64,000 nucleotides of DNA, taken from positions 1 through 64,000 of the forward strand of contig JBBAAG010000005.1 in the NCBI GenBank assembly GCA_041658405.1, read 5' to 3'. Below, one piece after another: positions 56,440 through 64,000 of this stretch (position 1 is the first letter of the stretch; each line of letters opens with the position of its first letter). The notes below the pieces were generated by a model. That model was given only the letters and a program-made list of their open reading frames with translations. It ran no database searches and had not been told where the DNA came from. Source of the stretch: Elusimicrobiota bacterium (lineage in GTDB: Bacteria > Elusimicrobiota > UBA5214 > JBBAAG01). Made by a program: the position numbers and the translations under genes.

Positions 56440-57543
56440 ATGAACGAACGGGAACGGCTGTTAAAAGTTTTAAAAGGTGAGACACCGGACAGAGTGCCGT
56501 GGTTTGCCGACCTGGGCCATTGGTACAAAGCTGAATCCGGGAAGCAATGGGACTTGTTTTCAATTAATAACTGTACAAAAGAAATTGTTGATTTACACAG
56601 GGAAGTAAAAGCGGGCTGGTATATCGAAATCGGTTCCTTGCATGAAGAATATTATGAAGATGGTGTTGTAAGGGAAAGAGAGATTAACGGCGATACTGCG
56701 AGAGAAACATTTATAACGCCGATTGGCACAATTTATATGCTCAGAAAATGGAGCTCCGTCAGTTTTTCGTGGGATATTACTAAACTTATGGTGGAGAATA
56801 TAGATGATCTAAAAGTATTGCTTTACACCGTAGAAAGAAAAAAGTTTAAGCCTAAATATGAAAACTGGGAGTATATAGAGAAAACCGGCGGGGATGTGGG
56901 GTTGGGATTCCCAAGTATTGCGTATACCGGATTAGGTTCGCTTATGTCATATTATATGGGTGTTGAGAAAACTGTTTATGCGTTGTGCGATGAACCAGAA
57001 TTAATGAAAAAGTATGTGGATACATATAACCTTAAACATATGGAATTGGTTGAGATATACAGTAAATCACCTGCTCCGCACATTTTTTTTACGGATAACC
57101 TGTCAGGCGATGTTCAGTCACCGGATATGTTTATGGAATACAGTTTTAATCATTACAAAAATATTGCCGACTGCCTGCATAAATCGGGGAAAACCGTATC
57201 TGCTCATTTAGACGGTAGGTTGAATAATATTATAAGCATTGTAGCAAAAGCGGGCATCGATGTTGCGGATGCGTGCACGCCTGCGCCTACCGGCGACCTT
57301 ACTCCTGTGGAAATACGGAAACAAGCTGGGAACGATATGGTATTGATGGGCGGAATTTCTCCCAGTATGTGGCTGCCTGAAACCGGGGAGAATGAGTTCG
57401 TTGCTCATGTAAAAGAATGGCTTTCGTTAAGAAAGGACAGCAGTAGGTTAGTTCAATCAGCAGGGGATCAGGTACCGCCGGGAACTGAGCTTAAGAGGAT
57501 AAAACTTGTTTACGATATTGTCGAAGAATACGGAAGGTATTAG
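56440..57543 (+). CDS. Uroporphyrinogen decarboxylase (URO-D) superfamily protein
   Basis: 367 residues. NERERLLKVLKGETPDRVPWF is the typical opening of URO-D-like methyltransferase/decarboxylase relatives. Later GLGSLMSYYMGVEKTVYALCDEPELMKKYVD, IFFTDNLSGDVQSPDMF, HKSGKTVSAHLDGRL, VADACTPAPTGDLTPVEIRK and MGGISPSMWL continue the TIM-barrel pattern. The true HemE arginine cluster is not evident, and the His-x-Cys zinc site of corrinoid methyltransferases is replaced by HLD. It is therefore likely neither. Similar genes are often found in polysaccharide or methyl-transfer clusters. Substrate unknown. Confidence 0.8.
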   Translation: MNERERLLKVLKGETPDRVPWFADLGHWYKAESGKQWDLFSINNCTKEIVDLHREVKAGWYIEIGSLHEEYYEDGVVREREINGDTARETFITPIGTIYMLRKWSSVSFSWDITKLMVENIDDLKVLLYTVERKKFKPKYENWEYIEKTGGDVGLGFPSIAYTGLGSLMSYYMGVEKTVYALCDEPELMKKYVDTYNLKHMELVEIYSKSPAPHIFFTDNLSGDVQSPDMFMEYSFNHYKNIADCLHKSGKTVSAHLDGRLNNIISIVAKAGIDVADACTPAPTGDLTPVEIRKQAGNDMVLMGGISPSMWLPETGENEFVAHVKEWLSLRKDSSRLVQSAGDQVPPGTELKRIKLVYDIVEEYGRY

Positions 57544-57553
57544 AACAACTATT

Positions 57554-58027
57554 ATGAAAAGAGTTGTTGTTTACTCTGTCGTACTCTTAACTATTTTGAG
57601 TACTCATTGCTACTCTTTTGAAACAAAACAGAAAGTTGGGTTTTCAATTGGTACACCGTCAATATCGCCATATTTTGGTATTAAATACGGCCTATCATCT
57701 AAATTAGGAATTGAAGCGCGGTACTCAAACGATTCAGGTATAATAATATATTCAGGACGTGTGTGTTATAACTTCAATCCAGAGAAACGCGCAGTTATAT
57801 ATTCAGGTATTGAATATGACGCGTTGTCATTTGATACTGCCGAAACATATGGAACAGGTCAATCCGTAGAATTGTTCGCGGGGATAGAAATATTTATAAC
57901 TCCGTGGATTGCAGTTGGGTTGGATATCGGGCCGGTTTATACCCAGCTGGTTTCTGGTAAAAATTATAGTTACCAAATATCGTCAACTGATATTCTTGGT
58001 AATATTGGAATAACGCTGTATTTTTAA
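57554..58027 (+). CDS. Small predicted outer-membrane beta-barrel protein
   Basis: 157 residues from ATG 57554. Signal peptide (VVVYSVVLLTILSTHCYS). The mature part alternates polar and hydrophobic residues in about eight strands (KVGFSIGTPSISPYFGIKYG, KLGIEARYS, RAVIYSGIEYDAL, IAVGLDIGPVYTQL) and ends DILGNIGITLYF, with the terminal Phe of outer-membrane barrels. Size fits an OmpA/OmpW-like eight-strand barrel. No specific family recognised. Confidence 0.7.
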   Translation: MKRVVVYSVVLLTILSTHCYSFETKQKVGFSIGTPSISPYFGIKYGLSSKLGIEARYSNDSGIIIYSGRVCYNFNPEKRAVIYSGIEYDALSFDTAETYGTGQSVELFAGIEIFITPWIAVGLDIGPVYTQLVSGKNYSYQISSTDILGNIGITLYF

Positions 58028-58050
58028 AAGGGTTTAAGGATTAACTGTTT

Positions 58051-59844
58051 ATGAAAATAAAGCTAATAATAATAACCGCAGCAGTGTGTCTTAAGTTAAC
58101 AACTGCATATGCCGGTGTATATTTCGGTCGTACAAGTTTATTGAAAGAAAAGATTACAACTCTCAGGCAGGTGGAAATTGACGGAGAAAACAAAAATAAT
58201 ATCAGTACTACTACCAACAACAATAATACACCGCCACCGGCTGTAAACCAATCGCCCACCGCAACCGCCAGTGCGAATGTAACTGTAAGTACTGCGCCGG
58301 CAACAATATTTTTTGCCGGTACAGGTACGGACAGAGACGGTATTATAACGCTATACGAATGGGACTTCACCGGTGACGGCGCGTATGAATACCAATCCTC
58401 GACCTCTGGAATAGCGATGGGAATATACAATTCTACCGGCACGTTTAACGTGGTTTTCAGAGTCACAGACAACAAAAACGCTAAAACTACTGCCGGGCTA
58501 ACCATCGTTATTGTTGGGCAGTCCGAAGTACGTTTTTCCGAAGGATACCAGTTGTATTTGAATAAACAATACGCTGCTGCAATATCCAAGTTCCAACAAC
58601 AAATAGCAGCTTACCCAACAAATGCACGGTCGGTTGATTCAAAATATTATATTGCCAAATGTTATTACCAACTTGAAAACTATACAAAAGCTATGATGGA
58701 GTTTAAAACATTTGTATCGTCATATCCCGCACAATCATTTGCTGATGATGCACAGCTTTATGTCGGCCGTTGTTATTACCAGCAAGCAAGCACAATGCCC
58801 GCGCAAGCTACCTACGCACAAGCAAGGACAGAATTTCAAAAAGTTGTAACGACTTACCCCAACGGCGACAGCGCGGATGACGCGCAATGCGCAATCGGTG
58901 ATTGTTATTATGCTCAAGCGCTGTACACACAAGCGGTAACGGAATACCAAAACGTTATTACGCTATACTCGGCAAGCGAGAACAAAGACTTGGCGCAGTA
59001 TTCGATAGGCAAGTGTTATTATCAAACCGACAATTATTCCACTGCGATTGCTGCGTTTAGTCAATGTATCAGTTTATATTCAACAAGCACGCTGGTAGAC
59101 GACTCGCAGTTTTATATTGGTAAATGTTACTATCAGCAGGCAAGTACAGAACCTGCACAGGCAACATATGCGCAAGCGCGGACAGAATTCCAAAAAGTTA
59201 TCACGTTATACCCCAATGGAAACAACGCGGACGGTGCACAGTATTACATCGGGAAATCTTATTATTTCGAAGATAAGTATACACAAGCACTGGCTGAATT
59301 CCGTAAAGTGATAACATCTTATCCCTCTAGCAGCAATATTGACGATGCACAGTATTTTGTTGGGAAATGTTACTACCAGCAGGCAAGTACTATTCCCGCG
59401 CAGGCAACGTATGACCAGGCGCGTACTGAGTTTTTAAAAGTGATATCTTTATATCCTCTGGGAGATAGCATTGATGAGGCACAGGTGTATATCGGTAAAT
59501 GCTACTACCAACAAAATAATTATATACAGGCAATCGTTGAGTTTAAAAAAGTATTTACGTCATATCCCGCGTCAAACAGTTTAGACTGGGCGCAATATTA
59601 TATAGGGAAAAGTTATTATATGAACAAAAACTATACAACAGCAGTAACTGAACTACAAAAAGTGTTAACAAATTACCCGGTAACCGCATATGGTGATGAA
59701 ACGCTGTACTATCAGGTACGCGTGTACTGCGACCTTACTGACCGTACAAACGCGCAAGCTAAGCTGACAGAAATATCATCAAAATATCCGGTAAGTACCT
59801 GGACAACCAGAGCGAATACATATTTCACGGTAAAATTTCCATGA
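58051..59844 (+). CDS. Periplasmic PKD-domain and TPR repeat protein
   Basis: 597 residues. Signal peptide (KLIIITAAVCLKLTTAYAG). After an Asn/Thr/Pro linker, residues about 65-150 form a PKD domain (SPTATASANVTVS, GTDRDGIITLYEWDFTGDG, GTFNVVFRVTDNK). From about 155 onward lie about ten TPR-like units of roughly 36 residues resembling YbgF/BamD repeats; most begin G-K-C-Y-Y-Q, giving a regularly spaced Cys. Three units contain the insert QQAST-x-PAQATY. The TPRs probably scaffold envelope proteins. The stop overlaps the next start (ATGA at 59841), coupling it to the transglutaminase-7TM gene. Confidence 0.82.
   Translation: MKIKLIIITAAVCLKLTTAYAGVYFGRTSLLKEKITTLRQVEIDGENKNNISTTTNNNNTPPPAVNQSPTATASANVTVSTAPATIFFAGTGTDRDGIITLYEWDFTGDGAYEYQSSTSGIAMGIYNSTGTFNVVFRVTDNKNAKTTAGLTIVIVGQSEVRFSEGYQLYLNKQYAAAISKFQQQIAAYPTNARSVDSKYYIAKCYYQLENYTKAMMEFKTFVSSYPAQSFADDAQLYVGRCYYQQASTMPAQATYAQARTEFQKVVTTYPNGDSADDAQCAIGDCYYAQALYTQAVTEYQNVITLYSASENKDLAQYSIGKCYYQTDNYSTAIAAFSQCISLYSTSTLVDDSQFYIGKCYYQQASTEPAQATYAQARTEFQKVITLYPNGNNADGAQYYIGKSYYFEDKYTQALAEFRKVITSYPSSSNIDDAQYFVGKCYYQQASTIPAQATYDQARTEFLKVISLYPLGDSIDEAQVYIGKCYYQQNNYIQAIVEFKKVFTSYPASNSLDWAQYYIGKSYYMNKNYTTAVTELQKVLTNYPVTAYGDETLYYQVRVYCDLTDRTNAQAKLTEISSKYPVSTWTTRANTYFTVKFP
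58764..59457 (+). repeat. Three near-identical 96-nt repeats within the PKD-TPR gene
   Basis: Copies begin at about 58764, 59119 and 59361. Each encodes (G-R/K)-CYYQQAST, PAQATY, (A/D)QARTEF and K-V. They are more alike at nucleotide level than the other TPR units, which suggests recent internal duplication or conversion. Confidence 0.7.
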
Positions 59845-61433
59845 CAACCAAAAACAATATTTTTTCGGGTAAAGGTTATTCAATAACGCTGATTTTACTC
59901 ACAATATTACCGTTATTATTGGTGTTATACAAAATCATTTTCCTTGGTTACACATTCTCAAGTATTATCCCGCAGATAAAATACAGTGTTGATATTATTA
60001 TGACACTCCAAGGTTATGGTGAAGACGTAGATGTAAAAACATACCTTCCGCAAAATGATTCCCGCCAGTCTATTAGTGACGAACTCAACAATTCTGCGGG
60101 ATTTACGCTTGAACTTTTGAACGACACCAGCGGGCGCGTAGCAAGATGGAACGGTAATAGAGTTAGCGGTAACCGTCAAGTAGGATACTCGTTTGTGGCT
60201 CAATCAGAATCCGTAGTGTATAAAATTGAAGACGATGTCACGATTTCGCGTGTATACCCCTCAAGTTTTAATGAATATCTGGGTTCTACCACTGTTATAC
60301 AGTTGGATGACCCGGTTATTAACAGCATATTTAAAGACACAGTACCAAAAACGGAAAACATGAAGCAAACACTGAAATCTATATTTGACTATGTTTCCTC
60401 GTTGAAATCCGTCCCGTTTAAAGGCGTAACCGATGCGGTAACTGCGGCGAAACTCGGTGAGGCGTCCTGTAATGGCAAAAGCAGGTTGTTTATCGCGTTA
60501 GCGCGTAAAGCTGGGATCCCTGCACGATTAGTTGGCGGCATAATTATGGAAAACGGAACAAAACGTACAAGCCATCAGTGGGTTGAAACATACATCAACG
60601 GATACTGGGTACCGTTTGACGCGTTAAACAACCATTTTGCTGAACTTCCGAAAAATTATCTTGTACTCTATCGCGGTGATGAGATGTTGTTCAAACATGA
60701 TGCAAATATTAATTTCGGGTATTCCTACAAAATACGTGAACAGCTGTTATCACGTACAGATTTTGTTGCCGGGCTTGGAGAACAAAAGTTGAACGCGTAT
60801 GACGTATGGGCTGCATTCACCCAGGTTGGTATACCAATCAGTTTATTGAAAATAATTATTATGCTGCCGCTGGGAGCGTTTATCATTGTAGTATTCCGTA
60901 ATGTTATAGGATTCGAAACATTTGGTACATTTTTACCGGCACTAATCGCTGCAGCAAGCCGGGAAACCGGGTTTTTCTGGGGTATCTCAGGGTTTATACT
61001 GATAATATTTATTGTTAGTTTGGTACATCACCCGCTTGAAAAACTTGGGGTTTTGCATACGCCAAAGATGGGTATCCTGATGGTTTGCGTGGTAACCGCG
61101 ATGTTTGCACTTACAGTACTTGGGGTAAAACTAAAGTTTTTTGCGTTGTCATACGTATCATTATTCCCTATCGCCGTACTTACAATCACAGCGGAACGTT
61201 TTGCAATCTTACAAATAGAAGAAGGTACAAAAAAAGCGTTTAAAATTATGGGTATGACGGTGATAGTTGTCTGGTTTTGCTATCTCGCGATGAATTCATT
61301 AGCAATGGAATCGTTATTTCTTTCATTTCCTGAACTATTATTATGGATGGTAGTTCTCAACCTCTGGTTAGGCCGGTGGGTGGGGATACGGTTAAGTGAA
61401 GTCAAACGGTTCAGATGGTTGGTAGAAAAATGA
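59841..61433 (+). CDS. Transglutaminase-like domain fused to seven membrane helices
   Basis: 530 residues. One N-terminal membrane helix (ITLILLTILPLLLVLYKIIF), an extracytoplasmic region, a transglutaminase core at about 170-275, then about seven helices from residue 330 (LLKIIIMLPLGAFIIVVF, NVIGFETFGTFLPALIAAAS and more). This is the Transglut_i_TM/7TM_transglut architecture whose members are named inactive transglutaminases. Here the core keeps Cys210 (GEASCNGKSRLF), His245 (SHQWVETY) and Asp260 (WVPFDAL) with normal spacing, so activity is plausible. It overlaps both neighbours; the next encodes a RimK-like ATP-grasp, the known conserved partner. Confidence 0.88.
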   Translation: MTTKNNIFSGKGYSITLILLTILPLLLVLYKIIFLGYTFSSIIPQIKYSVDIIMTLQGYGEDVDVKTYLPQNDSRQSISDELNNSAGFTLELLNDTSGRVARWNGNRVSGNRQVGYSFVAQSESVVYKIEDDVTISRVYPSSFNEYLGSTTVIQLDDPVINSIFKDTVPKTENMKQTLKSIFDYVSSLKSVPFKGVTDAVTAAKLGEASCNGKSRLFIALARKAGIPARLVGGIIMENGTKRTSHQWVETYINGYWVPFDALNNHFAELPKNYLVLYRGDEMLFKHDANINFGYSYKIREQLLSRTDFVAGLGEQKLNAYDVWAAFTQVGIPISLLKIIIMLPLGAFIIVVFRNVIGFETFGTFLPALIAAASRETGFFWGISGFILIIFIVSLVHHPLEKLGVLHTPKMGILMVCVVTAMFALTVLGVKLKFFALSYVSLFPIAVLTITAERFAILQIEEGTKKAFKIMGMTVIVVWFCYLAMNSLAMESLFLSFPELLLWMVVLNLWLGRWVGIRLSEVKRFRWLVEK

Positions 61434-62305
61434 GGAATATATTTACTGACGCGGGAAAACTGCAACAGCATGTTCTTGGTATCAACCGCCGGAACCTTGA
61501 TTATATTTATAAATCCAATAAACGTAAACATTTCCCTATTGCCGACGATAAAGTGTTGACAAAAGAATATTTGCATAAGCTTAATGTGCCCGTCCCGGAA
61601 ACGTTTTACGTGATCCGCGGGATGGGTGACATCAGGAAATACTGGCCGGAACTCAGCGCTGGTAAACCCGAGTTTGTAATTAAACCGGCAAAAGGGCGTG
61701 CGGGGGGAGGGATACTGGTCTTACGTAAAAACGGGGAGTGTTGGGAAACACCGTCAGGTGTTAAGTACAACGGTAACCAAATAAAAAAACAGATGGCAGA
61801 TATTTTGTTTGGTATCCACTCGTTTGGGTTGACAGACAAGGTACTGGTTGAATCACGGGTTGTACTCCACCACTCGCTGCGCACGATATATCCTGACGGT
61901 ATGGCGGACATCCGTGTGATTGTTTATAATGACATACCTAAGATGTCAATGCTGCGGATGTCAACACTGGAGTCTGGTGGCCGCGCGAACCTAAGCCAGG
62001 GCGCAATAGGTATTGGGATTGATCTTAAAACAGGAGAATTGTTGGATGGCTACGATGTTAAAGGGTATATAACAAAACATCCCGATAGTAAGGTAGAGTT
62101 TAAAGGAATGCGTATACCGTTTTGGGCAGATATCATTGATATCAGTACAAGGACAAGTAGGGCAGTACCGCTTAACTACCTTGGGATTGATGTTATTATC
62201 GACGATACCCGTGGACCGGTAGTAATGGAAATCAATGCACGGCCGGGTTTGGAAATCCAGAACGTCAACCGTTGCGGGTTAAAATCCGTATTGGAAAACG
62301 GGTAA
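61430..62305 (+). CDS. RimK-like ATP-grasp, alpha-L-glutamate ligase-related protein
   Basis: 291 residues from ATG 61430, which forms an ATGA overlap with the previous stop; ATG 61415 would add five residues. Family features are HVLGINRRNLDYIYKSN, the lid VDDK-like segment (here ADDKVLTKEYLHKLNVPVPE), FVIKPAKGRAGGGILVL (ATP-grasp), VLVESRV, DIRVIVYNDIPKMSMLRM and PVVMEINARPGLEIQNVN (Mg2+ ligands Glu/Asn). It should ligate an amino acid or peptide carboxylate to an amine using ATP in the cytoplasm. Linkage to the 7TM transglutaminase is known in many bacteria; the substrate is not. Confidence 0.9.
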   Translation: MRNIFTDAGKLQQHVLGINRRNLDYIYKSNKRKHFPIADDKVLTKEYLHKLNVPVPETFYVIRGMGDIRKYWPELSAGKPEFVIKPAKGRAGGGILVLRKNGECWETPSGVKYNGNQIKKQMADILFGIHSFGLTDKVLVESRVVLHHSLRTIYPDGMADIRVIVYNDIPKMSMLRMSTLESGGRANLSQGAIGIGIDLKTGELLDGYDVKGYITKHPDSKVEFKGMRIPFWADIIDISTRTSRAVPLNYLGIDVIIDDTRGPVVMEINARPGLEIQNVNRCGLKSVLENG

Positions 62306-62311
62306 TTATTT

Positions 62312-64000
62312 ATGCAAAATAAAATATGGGCGTATCTCCGCGAAAGTTTTGTGCCGATATTAGCTGTATTATTCGTGATTGTCGGCATAATTCTGTACCT
62401 CCAGAAAATTGCGGTAGATCTTAGTAATAAACCAACTGTAGTGGTAATCACCAACCAGCAACCTGGCCAAGGGGTAAGTTATAGCGTAAACGACCAGGAT
62501 GGTGATACTGACCCGCAGGTAGAGTATGGGCAGGAGTTTGAAGCTAACCCCGTGTTTAAACAAGCGAGAACGTATTACGCTGACAAAAAATACGAATCCG
62601 CGGGGAAACTGATATCAGCGTTACTGAAAAAAGATGGTGCAAACCCGTACCTCCTGAACTACCTCGGTGTGATTGAACTGCACATGAAACAGTATGATAC
62701 GGCAAAAGAAAAGTTTGTAAAGGTATCCAAACTTGCGCCGTCCTATGCGCCGGTATTTGTAAACCTCGGGTTGTTATATACAGGTCAAAATCAGTTCACT
62801 GACGCGGAAAATTCTTACCGCAGCGCGATAGCGTTACGTCCGAACTATGCTGTTGCATATTACGATCTTGCAGCGTTGTATGTAAAACAAAAAAATACGC
62901 GGGACGCGGAGAAAATGTTTGTTAAAACAGTAGAGCTTAGCAGCGGGAGGTTACAATCGTTTGCATATAATAACCTCGGAGTATTGGCTGCTGATGCAAA
63001 AAATATGAAAACTGCGGAACGGTATTACAATATGGCAATTAATCTCAAACCTGACTACATAGCGCCTCGGATGAACCTCGCATCGTTATTACCGGACTCA
63101 GTAGGGAATAGAAAGAAAAAAGAGGAAATCTATAAAAAAGTTTTGAAGTTAAAACCCGACTACGCGCCGGCGTACTACAATCTCGGCGTACTATACAAAA
63201 ACGAAGGACGCGCTAGGCAGTCGGAAGAGTTTTATAAACAAGCGCTTAAATATTTCCCTGAGTATCGCAGCGCTAAGTATAATCTAGGGATGTTGTATAT
63301 TGACCAGGGAAAAACTGTATTAGCAGAAGAATTGTTCCAGTCGCTTGTGAATAAAGATACCGCTGCACCTGAAGATTTGTTTAACCTCGCGAAAGTTTTT
63401 CATGCGAAAAAGGATTATGTAAAAGCCATTGAGTTTTATAACAAAGCTATAACAATGTTGAACGGTAATTATCCTGAAGCTTTGGTTAACCTAGGGGTGG
63501 TATACAAAGCGATGAAGAAGCCAAAAGACGCTGTGGTATATTACCAAAAAGCGTTGAAGTACAAACCTGATTATTATACTGCGTACTATAACATGGGCAT
63601 CGCGTATTTAGATGATAATAACGCGGATACCGCGCTGGACTGTTTTGTTTCAGCAGCAAAGTATAAGCCCGATTATATCGAAGCGTGGTATAACAGCGGC
63701 GTGATTTACGCGAAAAAGGGACAGTTTGATGACGCAGAGAAGTGTTACCGCAAAGTGTTGGAATATGACACAAAGCATTTGAAAGCGTTGATGAACCTCG
63801 CTGTTATCAAGGCAAAGAAAAACGATTATACCGGTGCAATAAAGGAATATGAAAACGTACTGAAACTGTACCCTGGCTATGCCTCCGCGTGGTTTAACAT
63901 GGGTTTGGCATATAAAAAAGTTGGTGACACAGAGAAAGCAATTGCAGCGTATACTAAAGCAATAGAGTACGATCCTGCACATACTGCTGCAAAAAATAAT
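62312..64000 (+). CDS. Membrane-anchored TPR protein (3' truncated by window)
   Basis: 563 codons without a stop up to the window end. An N-terminal anchor (FVPILAVLFVIVGIILYLQ, about residues 13-31) leads to a short linker and then at least a dozen 34-residue TPRs, for example YLLNYLGVIELHMKQYDTAKEKF, YAVAYYDLAALYVKQKNTRDAEKMF, YAPAYYNLGVLYKNEGRARQSEEFY and YASAWFNMGLAYKKVGDTEKAIAAY. It starts 6 nt after the ATP-grasp gene, so it belongs to the same unit. It is probably an inner-membrane protein with its TPRs in the periplasm. Partner and function are unknown. Confidence 0.85.
   Translation, partial: MQNKIWAYLRESFVPILAVLFVIVGIILYLQKIAVDLSNKPTVVVITNQQPGQGVSYSVNDQDGDTDPQVEYGQEFEANPVFKQARTYYADKKYESAGKLISALLKKDGANPYLLNYLGVIELHMKQYDTAKEKFVKVSKLAPSYAPVFVNLGLLYTGQNQFTDAENSYRSAIALRPNYAVAYYDLAALYVKQKNTRDAEKMFVKTVELSSGRLQSFAYNNLGVLAADAKNMKTAERYYNMAINLKPDYIAPRMNLASLLPDSVGNRKKKEEIYKKVLKLKPDYAPAYYNLGVLYKNEGRARQSEEFYKQALKYFPEYRSAKYNLGMLYIDQGKTVLAEELFQSLVNKDTAAPEDLFNLAKVFHAKKDYVKAIEFYNKAITMLNGNYPEALVNLGVVYKAMKKPKDAVVYYQKALKYKPDYYTAYYNMGIAYLDDNNADTALDCFVSAAKYKPDYIEAWYNSGVIYAKKGQFDDAEKCYRKVLEYDTKHLKALMNLAVIKAKKNDYTGAIKEYENVLKLYPGYASAWFNMGLAYKKVGDTEKAIAAYTKAIEYDPAHTAAKNN

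Overview
The window is one end of a chromosomal contig from an uncultured-looking, moderate-GC diderm bacterium. Genes are densely packed, almost all on the + strand, with many TTG and GTG starts. Diderm status follows from LptF/LptG, a SprA-type outer-membrane translocon, a PorV-type barrel and several signal peptides. The SprA/PorV pair and two proteins ending in FlgD-like, type 9-type C-terminal domains point to type IX secretion (T9SS) and the FCB group or a neighbouring candidate phylum. I cannot name the phylum from sequence alone.

Layout. 0-5 kb: polysaccharide synthesis (end of a GT2, a GT4, a polyprenyl-phosphate sugar transferase, two tandem sugar nucleotidyltransferases). 5-7.5 kb: methyl cycle (metK, ahcY). 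7.5-17 kb: secreted M6-type protease, lptG/lptF on the - strand, and a 1781-residue SprA homologue. 17-22 kb: comF, gap-pgk-secG, tRNA-Leu, archaeal-type phosphoglycerate mutase. 22-28.8 kb: tRNA-Gly/Cys/Val, thrS, infC (AUU start), rpmI, rplT, a TrkH/TrkA potassium system, a small TPR protein, pheS. 28.9-39.9 kb: an envelope cassette lying between pheS and pheT, with a 2133-residue multidomain surface protein, a PorV-CsgG fusion, a thioredoxin-metallophosphatase and a DUF1573-thioredoxin-CcdA fusion. 39.9-49.7 kb: pheT, a coiled-coil protein, zapA, a small structured RNA, rarA, 5-formyl-THF cyclo-ligase, rny, ymdB, xseA and a RAYT-type HUH transposase. 49.8-57.5 kb: a glycan-related cluster (GH63-like, cyclase-like, GH84-like, beta-propeller, URO-D family). 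57.5-64 kb: a small barrel protein, then a four-gene cassette of PKD-TPR protein, transglutaminase fused to seven membrane helices, RimK-like ATP-grasp ligase and a membrane-anchored TPR protein that runs off the window.

The most novel-looking material is the last cassette, whose transglutaminase keeps a complete Cys-His-Asp triad although its family is named inactive; the envelope cassette that splits pheS from pheT, with its PorV-CsgG fusion and two multidomain redox proteins; and the short terminator-ended RNA downstream of zapA, where 6S RNA lies in some other bacteria. No CRISPR array, prophage, complete insertion sequence or rRNA was seen, and no stretch longer than 300 bases lacks a gene.
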